Positions 1 to 8,269 of a stretch of DNA of 64,000 nucleotides are shown piece after piece. The notes below the pieces were generated by a model, which made no database searches, was not told the DNA's origin, and saw only the letters and a list, made by a program, of their open reading frames with translations. The position numbers and the translations under genes were made by a program. Source of the stretch: Microbulbifer hainanensis (GTDB taxonomy: Bacteria; Pseudomonadota; Gammaproteobacteria; Pseudomonadales; Cellvibrionaceae); assembly GCF_014904735.1 (NCBI RefSeq), contig NZ_JACZCR010000047.1, positions 124,001 to 188,000 of the forward strand, read 5' to 3'. How positions within the stretch are numbered: the stretch's first letter is position 1; every line of letters starts with the position of its first letter.

Positions 1-338
1 GTCCCTTCGTAGTGCCGCGTCGGTTCGTCACCTTCGACACCGTAGGACCTGGCCATCCAATTGATGAACTCACCCAACAGGTAAACGCCGATCAGCATTG
101 CGAAGTAAGTCACTACGGCCAGCACTGCGGCACTTGGCGGCGTAAGTCTGGTCAGATGACCGCCCAGTTCGAAGCCGAAGCGGGTCACACCGATATAGCC
201 TGCTATGCAAGGAATGAGCGCCAGAAATGGCACATGACTGAGAAAAACCTGCTTGAAGGAGTGCTTGTCGGCGCGAATTGCCGCCCACTCCCTATCTGGG
301 TGGGTGAATATCCCAATGGTATGACTGAGTAAGCGCAC
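1..338 (-). CDS. Yip1-family (DUF1282-like) membrane protein, C-terminal part cut off by the window
   Basis: An open frame on the minus strand starts at a GTG (336-338) preceded by GGGAG about 8 bases upstream and runs off the left edge, so only about 112 N-terminal residues are seen. It begins RLLSHTIGIFTHPDREWAAI, the typical opening of Yip1/DUF1282 inner-membrane proteins (a short amphipathic start with a PxREW-like motif), followed by a segment around FLALIPCIAGYIG and another around AAVLAVVTYFAMLIGVYLLG that look membrane-spanning. The family has about five membrane segments and no firm function. It lies about 100 bases downstream of the diguanylate cyclase gene on the same strand. Family call fairly sure, role unknown. 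Confidence 0.7.
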   Translation of the reverse strand, partial: MRLLSHTIGIFTHPDREWAAIRADKHSFKQVFLSHVPFLALIPCIAGYIGVTRFGFELGGHLTRLTPPSAAVLAVVTYFAMLIGVYLLGEFINWMARSYGVEGDEPTRHYEG

Positions 339-442
339 GCTGAGTCTCCCTTCACTGCTGTTGTCTAGCAGTATCGGGGGCGTAGCGCCAATTAACCAAT
401 CGAATTCGGTAATAAGGCGCCGTTTTTAACAACTAAAAACTA

Positions 443-1639
443 CTAGCCATTCTGCACACAAACGCGGTTACGCCCGCTGCGCTTGGCTTTGTAAAGCGCA
501 CGGTCCGCCGCCTGCAGCACGTCATCCGGTGTTTTCAGCTTGTCGCCGGCCACCGCGACACCGACACTGACCGTCGTCTTGATTACCTTGCCTTTACCGC
601 CCTGCCCCCGACTGCGGCGCACCTTGGGACTATTTCCGGCCATTCGGTTCGGCGACCGGAGTCGCAGGGAATAGCCGGCAATTTTTTCCCGCATGTGCTC
701 GAGGGAACGCTCTGCCCGCTCCCGGTCACTCCCGCGCATGACCACAACAAACTCCTCGCCGCCGTAGCGAAAGGCCCGGCCGCCGCCAAAGCGCGCAATC
801 TGGCCCGCTACCATACGCAGCGCCTCGTCACCGACCTGGTGGCCGTGGCGGTCGTTGAGTTTCTTGAAGTGATCGATATCGATGACCGCAATACTGTAGT
901 TGCGCCCCAGTGTCAGCAGATAGCGACTGTACGCGCGCCGCGAGGGGATCCCCGTCAACTCATCGCGAAATGCCAGTTCATAGGCACTGCGCAACACTAA
1001 CAGTACTAGCAGTATCCCGGCGCCCGTCATTGACAGGGTCAGCCCCCAATCGTCGACCCCGCGATTAAACAGCCAGAACAACACGACAATGCACGCCAGC
1101 ATGGCGAACGCCGTATGATCGGGGCGAAAGATGGCCCTGAAGCTCGCCAGCAGCAGCGCCGACGCAAACAGCAGTTTTGCCGCGGAAAGCGGTAGACCTG
1201 TGTGGATTGGCAGATGCCAGCTGGTGGCGAGTAAGTCTGTGCAGCAATCGCCCAACAGATAGAGCGCCACCCCCTGCACTGCAATCGCACAGCCCAGCGC
1301 CAGCCCGAAGCCGCTCAGCGGACTGCGATCGCGGGTGCCAGCGACCAACGCCAGGTTCAGCGCCACCAGTCCCAGCGACACGGCCTTCAGCGGCCCCGGC
1401 TGCAGCCAGTCCAGGTGTCCCATCGCCAGCCAGGTCGTCAGCAACAATGCAGCCGCGTAGGCAGTGCGACTGGATTTGAAAAAGGTTCCGAGCGCCGTGG
1501 CGCCGCCTAAAAGCACGAGCGGCAGTTGATCGTTGAGAAGCGGGCGGAAATCGAACCAGGAAAAGTACTGCGCGGCAAATCCGGCCAGGAGCAACCCTGG
1601 CGACCAGCCGTAACGCAGCCAGAAAAAATACGATGGCAT
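443..1639 (-). CDS. Membrane-anchored GGDEF diguanylate cyclase
   Basis: A 398-residue protein that should make cyclic di-GMP from two GTP. Residues 1-218 are hydrophobic with about six to seven membrane segments and no recognised sensor domain. The GGDEF domain follows: the RDELTGIPSRRA entry motif is at about 225-236 and the active-site loop YGGEEF at 292-297, so the catalytic signature is intact. No RxxD inhibitory site is present five residues before GGEEF (FGGG stands there), so product inhibition by the usual I-site is unlikely. A basic insertion of about 25 residues rich in R, K and G (about 328-353) interrupts the domain before the TTVSVGVA strand. It follows the COG4705 gene by about 90 bases on the same strand and could share its transcript. 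Confidence 0.9.
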   Translation of the reverse strand: MPSYFFWLRYGWSPGLLLAGFAAQYFSWFDFRPLLNDQLPLVLLGGATALGTFFKSSRTAYAAALLLTTWLAMGHLDWLQPGPLKAVSLGLVALNLALVAGTRDRSPLSGFGLALGCAIAVQGVALYLLGDCCTDLLATSWHLPIHTGLPLSAAKLLFASALLLASFRAIFRPDHTAFAMLACIVVLFWLFNRGVDDWGLTLSMTGAGILLVLLVLRSAYELAFRDELTGIPSRRAYSRYLLTLGRNYSIAVIDIDHFKKLNDRHGHQVGDEALRMVAGQIARFGGGRAFRYGGEEFVVVMRGSDRERAERSLEHMREKIAGYSLRLRSPNRMAGNSPKVRRSRGQGGKGKVIKTTVSVGVAVAGDKLKTPDDVLQAADRALYKAKRSGRNRVCVQNG

Positions 1640-1726
1640 AGCGCGGCAAAGTGTGAAATTTGTCGCGATTATACGTGCGATATCACAGTATTGCCGGGAG
1701 TGAGTCGCAAATCAGTACAGTAGCGC

Positions 1727-2524
1727 TCAACTGTAGGATTTTCTCAGGCGGCTGAACTCGCCGACAAGCAATATGGCCAGTACCATTGAGGAGAGAATAA
1801 ACAGAGAGGTCTCTATTGTCCCCACTGCCAGCCCGCCGTCTTCCCGGGACTTTGTCAGTATGTCACCCAGCGTCGCACCGAGCGGTCGGGTCAGGACGAA
1901 CGCAACCCAGAAGAGTCTCGCCCGCGGCACATTGGTGGCGAAGTAGAAAATGGCAACGGTTAGCAACAGCCCGCCAAACAGCAGAGAACCACCGCCAAAG
2001 CCCAAGCCGAGGTCGTCCGAGGCATAGTCTCCTACCGCCGTGCCGAGCGTGTTGGCAATCAGTATCGCTACCCAATAGAAGCTCTCATCGCGGATATCCG
2101 CGATATCCTGACAGGCTATCCGGCCCCTGACCCAATACCAGGCCGCCAGTACGGAGACCAGCAGCACAGTGAGAATCATTGACGAGTGTATATAACCGAG
2201 GCCGAGGCTACGATCGAGGAAATCGGAAACCGTCGTTCCCAGGGTCGTTGTCGTCACTACCGCAAACCAGTATATCGATGGCGTAAAACGCCTAGATCGC
2301 AACTGAAAGCTCAACGCAGCGATGAAAAAGAGCAGGAAGATCAGACTCGCCGCAGCGTAGCCGGCGTGCAGCGTCATCGAAATCGAATCGCCGCCGGTTT
2401 CGCCCAGGGTGGTTGCCAGTATTTTTATCAACCAGAAACCGGCCACGACTTCCGGTACTTTACTCGCTGTGAGCGACTCTGCCGGATTTACACTGAGAAC
2501 TTCCGTTTTCATTTCCCCAACCAT
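1727..2524 (-). CDS. COG4705-type membrane protein with four TLGxxxGD repeats
   Basis: About 265 residues with around eight membrane segments arranged as four repeats. Each repeat carries a short conserved motif: TTLGETGGD near the N-terminus, then TTLGTTVSD, NTLGTAVGD and RPLGATLGD, three of them followed by a glycine-rich LGLGF/Y-like turn. This matches the uncharacterised COG4705 family ('membrane-anchored protein'); no activity is established to my knowledge. Its stop-to-start distance from the upstream PAP2 gene is about 24 bases, so it is probably in the eptA operon. The start is uncertain: TTG at 2527, ATG at 2524 or ATG at 2512 are all possible and none has a well placed ribosome site. 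A role in metal or lipid handling is speculation. Confidence 0.7.
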   Translation of the reverse strand: MVGEMKTEVLSVNPAESLTASKVPEVVAGFWLIKILATTLGETGGDSISMTLHAGYAAASLIFLLFFIAALSFQLRSRRFTPSIYWFAVVTTTTLGTTVSDFLDRSLGLGYIHSSMILTVLLVSVLAAWYWVRGRIACQDIADIRDESFYWVAILIANTLGTAVGDYASDDLGLGFGGGSLLFGGLLLTVAIFYFATNVPRARLFWVAFVLTRPLGATLGDILTKSREDGGLAVGTIETSLFILSSMVLAILLVGEFSRLRKSYS

Positions 2525-2548
2525 CAATAGGTGCTCATATCCCGACAG

Positions 2549-3277
2549 TCATGTCGTCCCGCTGGCCACCGGGCCTGCCGCGGCCTCCACCGATTTGTTC
2601 CCCGAAAGCCGGTAGACACAGGCCGCCACCAGTACCGAGACCAGCCACGCCAGACACATGGTCACCAGGGTATGGCTCAGGAAGTGGTCGCCAATCAGCA
2701 TTTTGTAAATACCAAAGGTCCACCCGCACGCCATGCCGACACCAAAGCCAATCCACTGGTTGCGCCGGCGCCGGAATAGAAAGAACAGAGACAGCAGAGC
2801 GAAACCGCCACTGGCGTGTCCTGCCGGGAAACAGCGCACACGATCCAAATGCTCTGCGAGCGGGATACGGTGCAAGAAGGTGACGTAGGGATAGGCACCA
2901 CCGAAGTGACTCAGGTCCTTCGGGCAGGGCACATTGGTCAGCGACTTCAGGCCACCGACCAGCGCCACCGTAATGATCGTTGAAATCAGGACAATCGCCA
3001 GTCCCTGACTGTATTTTTCAACGCGACTATTGCGGCGAAACACAATCAGAATCAACAGTACGATCTTGGCCAAAAGAGTCAGCAGCTTCTTCGGCCCATC
3101 ATAAAAGAATAGCTTTAGTGTTTCGTTGTGCTTGTCCAGCACCCACTGCCCTGCCCCAAACTGGTACAGCTTGTTCTGCACCCACATATCGATGTTGGTG
3201 AAATCAAACAACAATACGACAAACAGCAGGCAGCCGATCGCAATCAGAGCCTGGTGGAGTAAAAAACGCTTATCCAT
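2549..3277 (-). CDS. PAP2-family membrane phosphatase next to eptA
   Basis: A 242-residue integral membrane protein of the PAP2 (lipid phosphatase/phosphotransferase) superfamily, COG3907 type. The three PAP2 signature blocks are visible: a K..CP region around KSLTNVPCPKDLSHFGG, the FPAGHASGG block with its histidine, and a final GDHFLSHTLVT block. I chose the ATG at 3275-3277, which overlaps the end of eptA by 8 bases; a frame extension upstream lies inside eptA. The tight overlap argues that it acts with EptA, for example removing or transferring phosphate on lipid A or recycling undecaprenyl or diacylglycerol phosphate. The family call is solid; the substrate is inference. Confidence 0.85.
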   Translation of the reverse strand: MDKRFLLHQALIAIGCLLFVVLLFDFTNIDMWVQNKLYQFGAGQWVLDKHNETLKLFFYDGPKKLLTLLAKIVLLILIVFRRNSRVEKYSQGLAIVLISTIITVALVGGLKSLTNVPCPKDLSHFGGAYPYVTFLHRIPLAEHLDRVRCFPAGHASGGFALLSLFFLFRRRRNQWIGFGVGMACGWTFGIYKMLIGDHFLSHTLVTMCLAWLVSVLVAACVYRLSGNKSVEAAAGPVASGTT

Positions 3278-4883
3278 TGGCAAACATATCCAGTGCCGGC
3301 TGGTAGACAGAAGTTTTGACATCCATCAGACCCAGCAGTGTGTGGAACAGGTTATCCTGGGAGAATTTTCTGTGGACAAAATCCTTCTGCGCCAACTTGT
3401 TCTGCACACGGGTATACCCGTCGCCGGACCAGAAGACCATCGGCACATGCTTCTGGTCATCCGGTGCCAGCGCATAAGGAAAGCCGTGCAGGTAGATACC
3501 GTTTTCGCCGAGGGACTCCCCGTGATCGCTCAGGTAGAGCATTGCCGGGGAAAAGTCAGCCGACTCGTCTTTCAGATAGTCGATCACCCGGCTCAGGAAG
3601 TAGTCCGTGTAGCGGATCGAATTATCGTAAGCATTGTTGATTTCAGCCTCTGAACAGTCCTCTAACAAGTTGCTCTGGCAGCTGGGAGAAAAGTGCGCAA
3701 ACTTGCTCGGATAGCGCTTGGCATATTCCGGACCATGGCTGCCCATCTGGTGCAGGACTATCAGGATATCGCCGGTGGGATGCTCTTTGACATATTTCCT
3801 GACGCCCTCGAGCATACCCTCGTCGCGACACTCGGCATCGCAGATAGGATTCACATCGCTGCTGCGGTAGCTGACATAGGGAACGCGCAGGGCAACGCCC
3901 TTGGAATCGGAATTGTTGTCCAGCCACGCAACGTTGACGCCGGCGCGCTGGAGAATATCCAGAACATTGTCAGTGCTTTTGGCTTGCTGTTCGCCATAGT
4001 GCGCCCGATCCAGCACGGAAAACATACAGGGCACTGAAATAGCCGTAGCGGTACCGCAGGACCAGACATTGTCGAAACTGGTTACCTGACGCTCGGCCAA
4101 TAGCGGATTGGTATCGCGACCGTAGCCGTTCAGAGAAAAGTGGTCCTCGCGCGCCGTCTCTCCCACAACCAGGACCATTAGCCGACGCTTTCCTGCACTG
4201 GGCTGCTGCTGGGCATCCAGCCCGATCTGTTGATATGGCAGGGTCGTATTGCCGACCAATTTTTCATCGGCATATTTGATCGCGGTATACACCGGCGTTA
4301 CGGGATTGGTGTAGAAACGAACCGATTTGTGCTCGCGAAAAAACGAAGCATAAGCGCTATTGAAAACCCCGATGATGGCGACGATTGCCACCAGTGAGAC
4401 ACCCAGCAGTTTCACTCGGGAAAGCAGCCCGGCACGGAACGGCCGGGGGCGAATGCGCGCCCGGTAAACCAACACGGCCGGCAGAATCCCGAACAGGCCC
4501 AGGTATACCACCAGCTTCAGGCTCAACAACCCCATTGTCTCTGAGGAGTCAGTCTGCATTGCACTCTCGATCAATTCAGTACTGACGATGAGATTGTAGG
4601 AGTCCATGAAATAGGCACTCATCGAGGCGACCAGCAACATCGCAATCAATAGCGGTTTCAGCAGTCGACCGGCGGCGAAGGGTGCCAGCAGCAATACCGT
4701 TACTGCGACCAACAGCAGGCCCAATGACACGATAAAGCCGACATTGCCCAGCGACAGCGGGTAAACGCCCAGCACATTGGAAAAGAAGGAATAGTTGCAG
4801 AAAAGCACCATCCACACCGCGACCGCCACAATGACAGTCCCGGCCGAAAATTGACGTTGAAACACCCGATTCACGATGCGCAT
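3270..4883 (-). CDS. eptA: Phosphoethanolamine--lipid A transferase EptA
   Basis: A 537-residue inner-membrane enzyme of the EptA/PmrC family, which moves phosphoethanolamine from phosphatidylethanolamine to lipid A and lowers the negative charge of the outer membrane. Five hydrophobic segments occupy about residues 15-175. The periplasmic sulfatase-like domain follows, with the metal/nucleophile motif GETAREDHFSLNGYGRDTNP; Thr243 is the expected acceptor. Paired cysteines expected to form disulfides (e.g. WSCGTATAISVPCMF) and the LYLSDHGESLGE metal motif are present. The annotated ATG has GGAGG only one base upstream, so the GTG at 4874 (10 bases from the same GGAGG) may be the true start. 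It heads a probable operon with the PAP2 gene and the COG4705 gene and lies just downstream of a ColR-like site. Confidence 0.95.
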   Translation of the reverse strand: MRIVNRVFQRQFSAGTVIVAVAVWMVLFCNYSFFSNVLGVYPLSLGNVGFIVSLGLLLVAVTVLLLAPFAAGRLLKPLLIAMLLVASMSAYFMDSYNLIVSTELIESAMQTDSSETMGLLSLKLVVYLGLFGILPAVLVYRARIRPRPFRAGLLSRVKLLGVSLVAIVAIIGVFNSAYASFFREHKSVRFYTNPVTPVYTAIKYADEKLVGNTTLPYQQIGLDAQQQPSAGKRRLMVLVVGETAREDHFSLNGYGRDTNPLLAERQVTSFDNVWSCGTATAISVPCMFSVLDRAHYGEQQAKSTDNVLDILQRAGVNVAWLDNNSDSKGVALRVPYVSYRSSDVNPICDAECRDEGMLEGVRKYVKEHPTGDILIVLHQMGSHGPEYAKRYPSKFAHFSPSCQSNLLEDCSEAEINNAYDNSIRYTDYFLSRVIDYLKDESADFSPAMLYLSDHGESLGENGIYLHGFPYALAPDDQKHVPMVFWSGDGYTRVQNKLAQKDFVHRKFSQDNLFHTLLGLMDVKTSVYQPALDMFANG

Positions 4884-4947
4884 ACCTCCAGCGAGTTTCG
4901 CAGCAGCGAGACTAAGCGCCGGGGCATCAAACGGGCGTCAATAAATT

Positions 4948-4963
4948 GTCAAAAATTTGTCAA
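4948..4963 (-). promoter_or_regulatory. Putative ColR-type response regulator binding site upstream of eptA
   Basis: Read on the minus strand this is TTGACAAATTTTTGAC. The ColR consensus described for Pseudomonas putida, as I recall it, is YYNASNNYTTTTTSAC; 15 of 16 positions agree (A replaces Y at position 8). A second TTTTTGAC lies directly upstream on the same strand and a TTGAC directly downstream, so the core is repeated in phase about every 11 bases. It lies 65 bases before the eptA ATG, in the gap between the sensor kinase gene and eptA. Confidence 0.5.
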
Positions 4964-5020
4964 AAACGAAGATCGACCGGAAAGGAACGTTTTGGCAGAT
5001 GCGGTCTCTCGGGGAATACG

Positions 5021-6286
5021 TCAGTCCGCGGCGAGATCGACCCGGAAGACGCAGCCACGCGGCTGTGCGGCCACCATGCTGACCGACCAACCCTGGTGCT
5101 CGCAGATACGCTTCACCAGTGACAGCCCCAGACCAAGTCCCTCACCGCGACCGTGGGAGCCGCGCTGAAACGGCTGGAACAACTGTGACTGCTGCTCCGG
5201 CGCAATACCCGGACCGGTATCTTCCACCCGAAATCCGCTGTCGAAGAGCACCAGATCGACCCGCCCCTGCTCTGTGTAGTGCAGGGCATTGCGCAGCAGG
5301 TTGGACATGACGGTGCGAAGAAAAGCGGGCTGGTAGCGCCCGCTGTCCGGCGACTCCACGGTACAGGCGAAGTCGATACCGCGCTCGGCAAACTGCTCTC
5401 CCCAGACATCGCTCTGCTCGGTGGCGACCTCGGACAGAGACAGGCTCCCACCCTGGTCCGCTTCGGTGCCGCGTTCGCGGGCCAGTAACAGCAGGGTTTC
5501 CACCAGCTCGAGCATCTCGGCACTGGCGCGGTGGATGCGATCGAGCTGCTCACACTGTTTCGGCTCCAGTCCCGGCGACTGGGTCAAAAGTTCACAGGAG
5601 GAGCCTATTACCATCAATGGTGTACGCAATTCATGGCTGACGTCGCTGGTGAACAGCTTCTCCCGCTCCAGCGAGCGGCGCAGCTGCTCGAAAGTAGTAT
5701 CGAAGGCCTCGGCCAGGCGACCGACCTCATCGTCCGCGTAGTTGTTCGCCAGCTGTTCCGCGCCGCGGGGGCGTGCCCCCGAGCGGACTTCGTCGGCCAG
5801 CAGTGTCACTGGCTGCATCACGTGTTTGGCCAGTAGGGCCCCGAGTACCCAGGCGATAACCACACTGGCCAGGAAACAGGCCAGTACCACGTTGTACAAC
5901 AACTGCTCGCGCGTCTCGAAATCAAGCTGGTCCTGCACCAGTATGTAGTCGAAGCCGTCGCGGCGCTGTTTGAAAACATAATACGCCCGCTCCCCCTGTA
6001 CCACTTCGGAGAAGCCATCACTGGCCCGGGCGAATTCTGCCGGTGGGGCGAATTGGGGCCCGGCATTGGTGAACAGGCGTTTGTCCTTGTCGAGAAGCAA
6101 CGGCCTGCCGGTGCCCAGCGCATCCATGGCCGCCTGCAGTTCCGCGTGCATATCCTCCGAGACCAGGTGCTGCTCCACCTGGTGTACGATCAGTACAATG
6201 CCGATCGAGAAAGCACCACTGATCAACAGCGTCATCAGAACGAAGGCACTAATGATCCGCTGCTTAAGCGGCTGCCTGACCTTCAC
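5021..6286 (-). CDS. Sensor histidine kinase, ColS/PmrB-like
   Basis: A 421-residue membrane kinase. The first membrane segment is at about 12-36, a periplasmic sensor loop of about 95 residues follows, the second segment is at about 131-155, then a HAMP-like linker. The H-box is FTSDVSHELRTPLMVIG with phospho-accepting His218. The ATPase part has an N-box (LLRNALHYT), G1 (VEDTGPGI) and G2 (GEGLGLGLSLV). Its start overlaps the stop of the response regulator gene by 4 bases, so the two are translated together. The next gene downstream is eptA, and a ColR-like site lies in between, so a ColS- or PmrB-like role in lipid A modification is likely. The loop has no obvious metal-binding ExxE cluster that would settle the signal. 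Confidence 0.88.
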   Translation of the reverse strand: MKVRQPLKQRIISAFVLMTLLISGAFSIGIVLIVHQVEQHLVSEDMHAELQAAMDALGTGRPLLLDKDKRLFTNAGPQFAPPAEFARASDGFSEVVQGERAYYVFKQRRDGFDYILVQDQLDFETREQLLYNVVLACFLASVVIAWVLGALLAKHVMQPVTLLADEVRSGARPRGAEQLANNYADDEVGRLAEAFDTTFEQLRRSLEREKLFTSDVSHELRTPLMVIGSSCELLTQSPGLEPKQCEQLDRIHRASAEMLELVETLLLLARERGTEADQGGSLSLSEVATEQSDVWGEQFAERGIDFACTVESPDSGRYQPAFLRTVMSNLLRNALHYTEQGRVDLVLFDSGFRVEDTGPGIAPEQQSQLFQPFQRGSHGRGEGLGLGLSLVKRICEHQGWSVSMVAAQPRGCVFRVDLAAD

Positions 6287-6960
6287 TCGTCCAGCTCCGC
6301 AAGGCGATAACCGATGCCGTGCACCGTGTGAATCAGCGGCCGCGCAAAGGGTTTATCCACCACCTGGCGTAGCTGGTGGATATGGCTGCGCAGACTGTCC
6401 CGATCCGGAGTGTCTTCACCCCACATAGCCATTTCCAATACCTCGCGCTTTACCACGGCTGGGCTCCTCTGCATCATCAGCACCAATAGCTTGGTGCCCA
6501 TGGGATTCAGCTTGAGCGGTTGCCCGGCGCGAGTCGCCTGGTGGGTTGCGGGGTTGAATACCAGGTCGCCGACTTGCAGTTCAGCCACACCGGCACCGCG
6601 ACTGCGACGTGTGATCGCCTCGATCCGCGCCACCAGCTCGGCCAGCGAGAAGGGTTTTACCAGATAGTCGTCAGCACCGGCGTGCAGCCCCTGCAGCCGG
6701 TCTTCCAGGGTGTCGCGAGCGGTTAGCATCAGGATCGGTGTATCGCGGCGGGCGTCTTCCCGCAACCGCTGGCAGAGCTGGAAGCCGTCGATACCCGGCA
6801 GCATGATATCGAGGACAATCAGGTCATAGTGGTGAGTGGCAGCCAGGTGCAGGCCGCTGAGTCCATCTTGCGCGCAGTCGACGCTATAGCCCTTGAGCTC
6901 CAGGTAGTCGAGCACGTTGGTCAGGATATCCACATTGTCTTCAACCACCAGAATACGCAT
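6283..6960 (-). CDS. OmpR-family response regulator, ColR/PmrA-like
   Basis: A 225-residue two-domain regulator. The receiver domain (1-120) has the acidic pocket (VEDN), phospho-acceptor Asp51 in VLDIMLPGIDGF, the conserved Thr in MLTARD (T80) and Lys102 in YLVKPFS. The OmpR-type winged helix occupies about 125-222 with the closing motif IHTVHGIGYRLAE. It is the first gene of the pair with the kinase and likely controls eptA and its neighbours through the site at 4948-4963. Whether it should be named ColR or PmrA cannot be decided by reading alone; the DNA site favours ColR. Confidence 0.9.
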   Translation of the reverse strand: MRILVVEDNVDILTNVLDYLELKGYSVDCAQDGLSGLHLAATHHYDLIVLDIMLPGIDGFQLCQRLREDARRDTPILMLTARDTLEDRLQGLHAGADDYLVKPFSLAELVARIEAITRRSRGAGVAELQVGDLVFNPATHQATRAGQPLKLNPMGTKLLVLMMQRSPAVVKREVLEMAMWGEDTPDRDSLRSHIHQLRQVVDKPFARPLIHTVHGIGYRLAELDE

Positions 6961-7057
6961 AGGCTTTTTCGCAACCGGGAAATACTGTCAGGTCACGATT
7001 TTCGGCGCCTGAAGGCGGTAAAGCAAGTTGTCTGGGAGGAGGCGATTGGCACGGGCA

Positions 7058-7087
7058 GATACAAAAACGGCGCCCTTAGGCGCCGTT
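7058..7087 (-). terminator. Rho-independent terminator after sspB
   Basis: A perfect 9-base stem (AACGGCGCC / GGCGCCGTT) with a four-base loop is followed on the minus strand by TTTTTGTAT. It lies just past the sspB stop codon, so it ends the sspA-sspB transcript. It also separates that unit from the two-component genes. Confidence 0.85.
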
Positions 7088-7091
7088 CGTA

Positions 7092-7502
7092 TTACTTCAC
7101 CACTCGCAGAGAGGGTTTCTTGCTGGTTTTTTTGCCCAGACTCGTCGGGGGCGTCGGCTCCGGCGGCTCTGGCGTTTCCTCCGCTTCGAATACCATTCCC
7201 TGGCCGTTTTCCCGGGCATAAATTCCGACTACCGCGCCCACCGGCACCTGGATATCGGTGGGTACGCCGCCGAAGCGGGCATTGAAGCGGATGGCGTAAT
7301 TATCCATCGTCAGCCCGGCAACAGCGGTCTCGGAGATATTCAGCACTATCTGGCCATCTTCGTTGACATGCTGCTGGGGTACCAGCACTCCGGGCAGGTG
7401 CGTATCCACAAGGATATAGGGAGTGCACCGGTTATCGGTTATCCACTCGTAAAACGCCCGCAGAATATACGGACGGTTGGATGTCATATCCGGCTTACTC
7501 AA
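7092..7502 (-). CDS. sspB: ClpXP adaptor SspB (stringent starvation protein B)
   Basis: A 136-residue adaptor that brings ssrA-tagged and other substrates to the ClpXP protease. The N-terminal globular domain (about 1-110) begins SNRPYILRAFYEWITDN and contains the family's VLNIS and NYAIRFNARFGG segments that form the peptide groove. A flexible tail rich in Pro, Glu and Lys ends in PSLRVVK, which matches the LRVVK motif known to dock on the ClpX zinc domain. It lies 26 bases after sspA in the usual sspAB operon. Confidence 0.95.
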   Translation of the reverse strand: MSKPDMTSNRPYILRAFYEWITDNRCTPYILVDTHLPGVLVPQQHVNEDGQIVLNISETAVAGLTMDNYAIRFNARFGGVPTDIQVPVGAVVGIYARENGQGMVFEAEETPEPPEPTPPTSLGKKTSKKPSLRVVK

Positions 7503-7528
7503 CGCAGTCTCCCCTCATAAACAGCATT

Positions 7529-8155
7529 TCAGCGCATTTCGCGTTCGTATTCGGTCAGACTCTGCTGAAAGGCTTCGCGGTTAAACAGGCGATCCATGTA
7601 GTCCAGCAACGGCTTGGCCTGCTTGGTTTTCGGGAGACTGATCTCGAACTGCTCCAAGCGCCACAGCAGCGGGGCCATACAGCAATCAACCAGTGAAAAC
7701 TCTTCATTGAAGAAATACGGCAGATCATTGAACAGCGGCGCAATACCGACAAAGCTGTCGCGCAGGTCTTTGCGCGCCGCCGCGGCGTCTTTACCGCCGG
7801 CAAGGATCTTGTCCACCATCGGACACCAGTCGCGCTCAATGCGATACATGATCTGGCGGCTCTGCGCACGCGCCACCGGGTAGACCGGCAACAGCGGCGG
7901 GTGCGGGAAACGCTCGTCCAGGTATTCCATCATCACCTTGGTTTCGAACAACACCAGGTCCCGATCCACCAGGGTCGGCAGAGAGTTGTAGGGGTTGAGG
8001 TCAGCCAGCTCCGCGGGCTTATCGTCAGGATCGACGTCGATGATATCGACGGAGACGCCCTTTTCTGCGAGCACAATGCGTACTCGGTGACTGTAATGAC
8101 TGCGACCATCGGAAAAGAAGGTCATAGAGGAGCGCTTGTTGGTCGGCACACCCAT
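7529..8155 (-). CDS. sspA: Stringent starvation protein A (GST-fold RNA polymerase-associated factor)
   Basis: A 208-residue protein with an N-terminal thioredoxin-like GST domain ([39 protein letters not shown]) and a C-terminal helical domain. SspA binds RNA polymerase and affects stress and stationary-phase transcription; the family lacks glutathione transferase activity. Conserved P-H residues of the surface pocket ([10 protein letters not shown]) are present. The order petA-petBC-sspA-sspB is the usual one in pseudomonads. Confidence 0.95.
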   Translation of the reverse strand: MGVPTNKRSSMTFFSDGRSHYSHRVRIVLAEKGVSVDIIDVDPDDKPAELADLNPYNSLPTLVDRDLVLFETKVMMEYLDERFPHPPLLPVYPVARAQSRQIMYRIERDWCPMVDKILAGGKDAAAARKDLRDSFVGIAPLFNDLPYFFNEEFSLVDCCMAPLLWRLEQFEISLPKTKQAKPLLDYMDRLFNREAFQQSLTEYEREMR

Positions 8156-8205
8156 GTTCTAACTACCTCAAACTAAGTGGCCGGCGCCGGTGCCAGCCAT
8201 CTGTC

Positions 8206-8243
8206 AAAAAACATAAAAGGGTGGAGGAGCAGCTCCACCACCC
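8206..8243 (-). terminator. Terminator of the petA-petBC transcript
   Basis: On the minus strand, GGGTGG/CCACCC and GGAGC/GCTCC arms pair in an 11-12 base stem (8219-8243), followed by a T-rich run (TTTTATGTTTTTT). It lies 27 bases past the petBC stop and before sspA. Confidence 0.75.
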
Positions 8244-8269
8244 GAAGAAAATCATTGCGCCGCGAGGAC

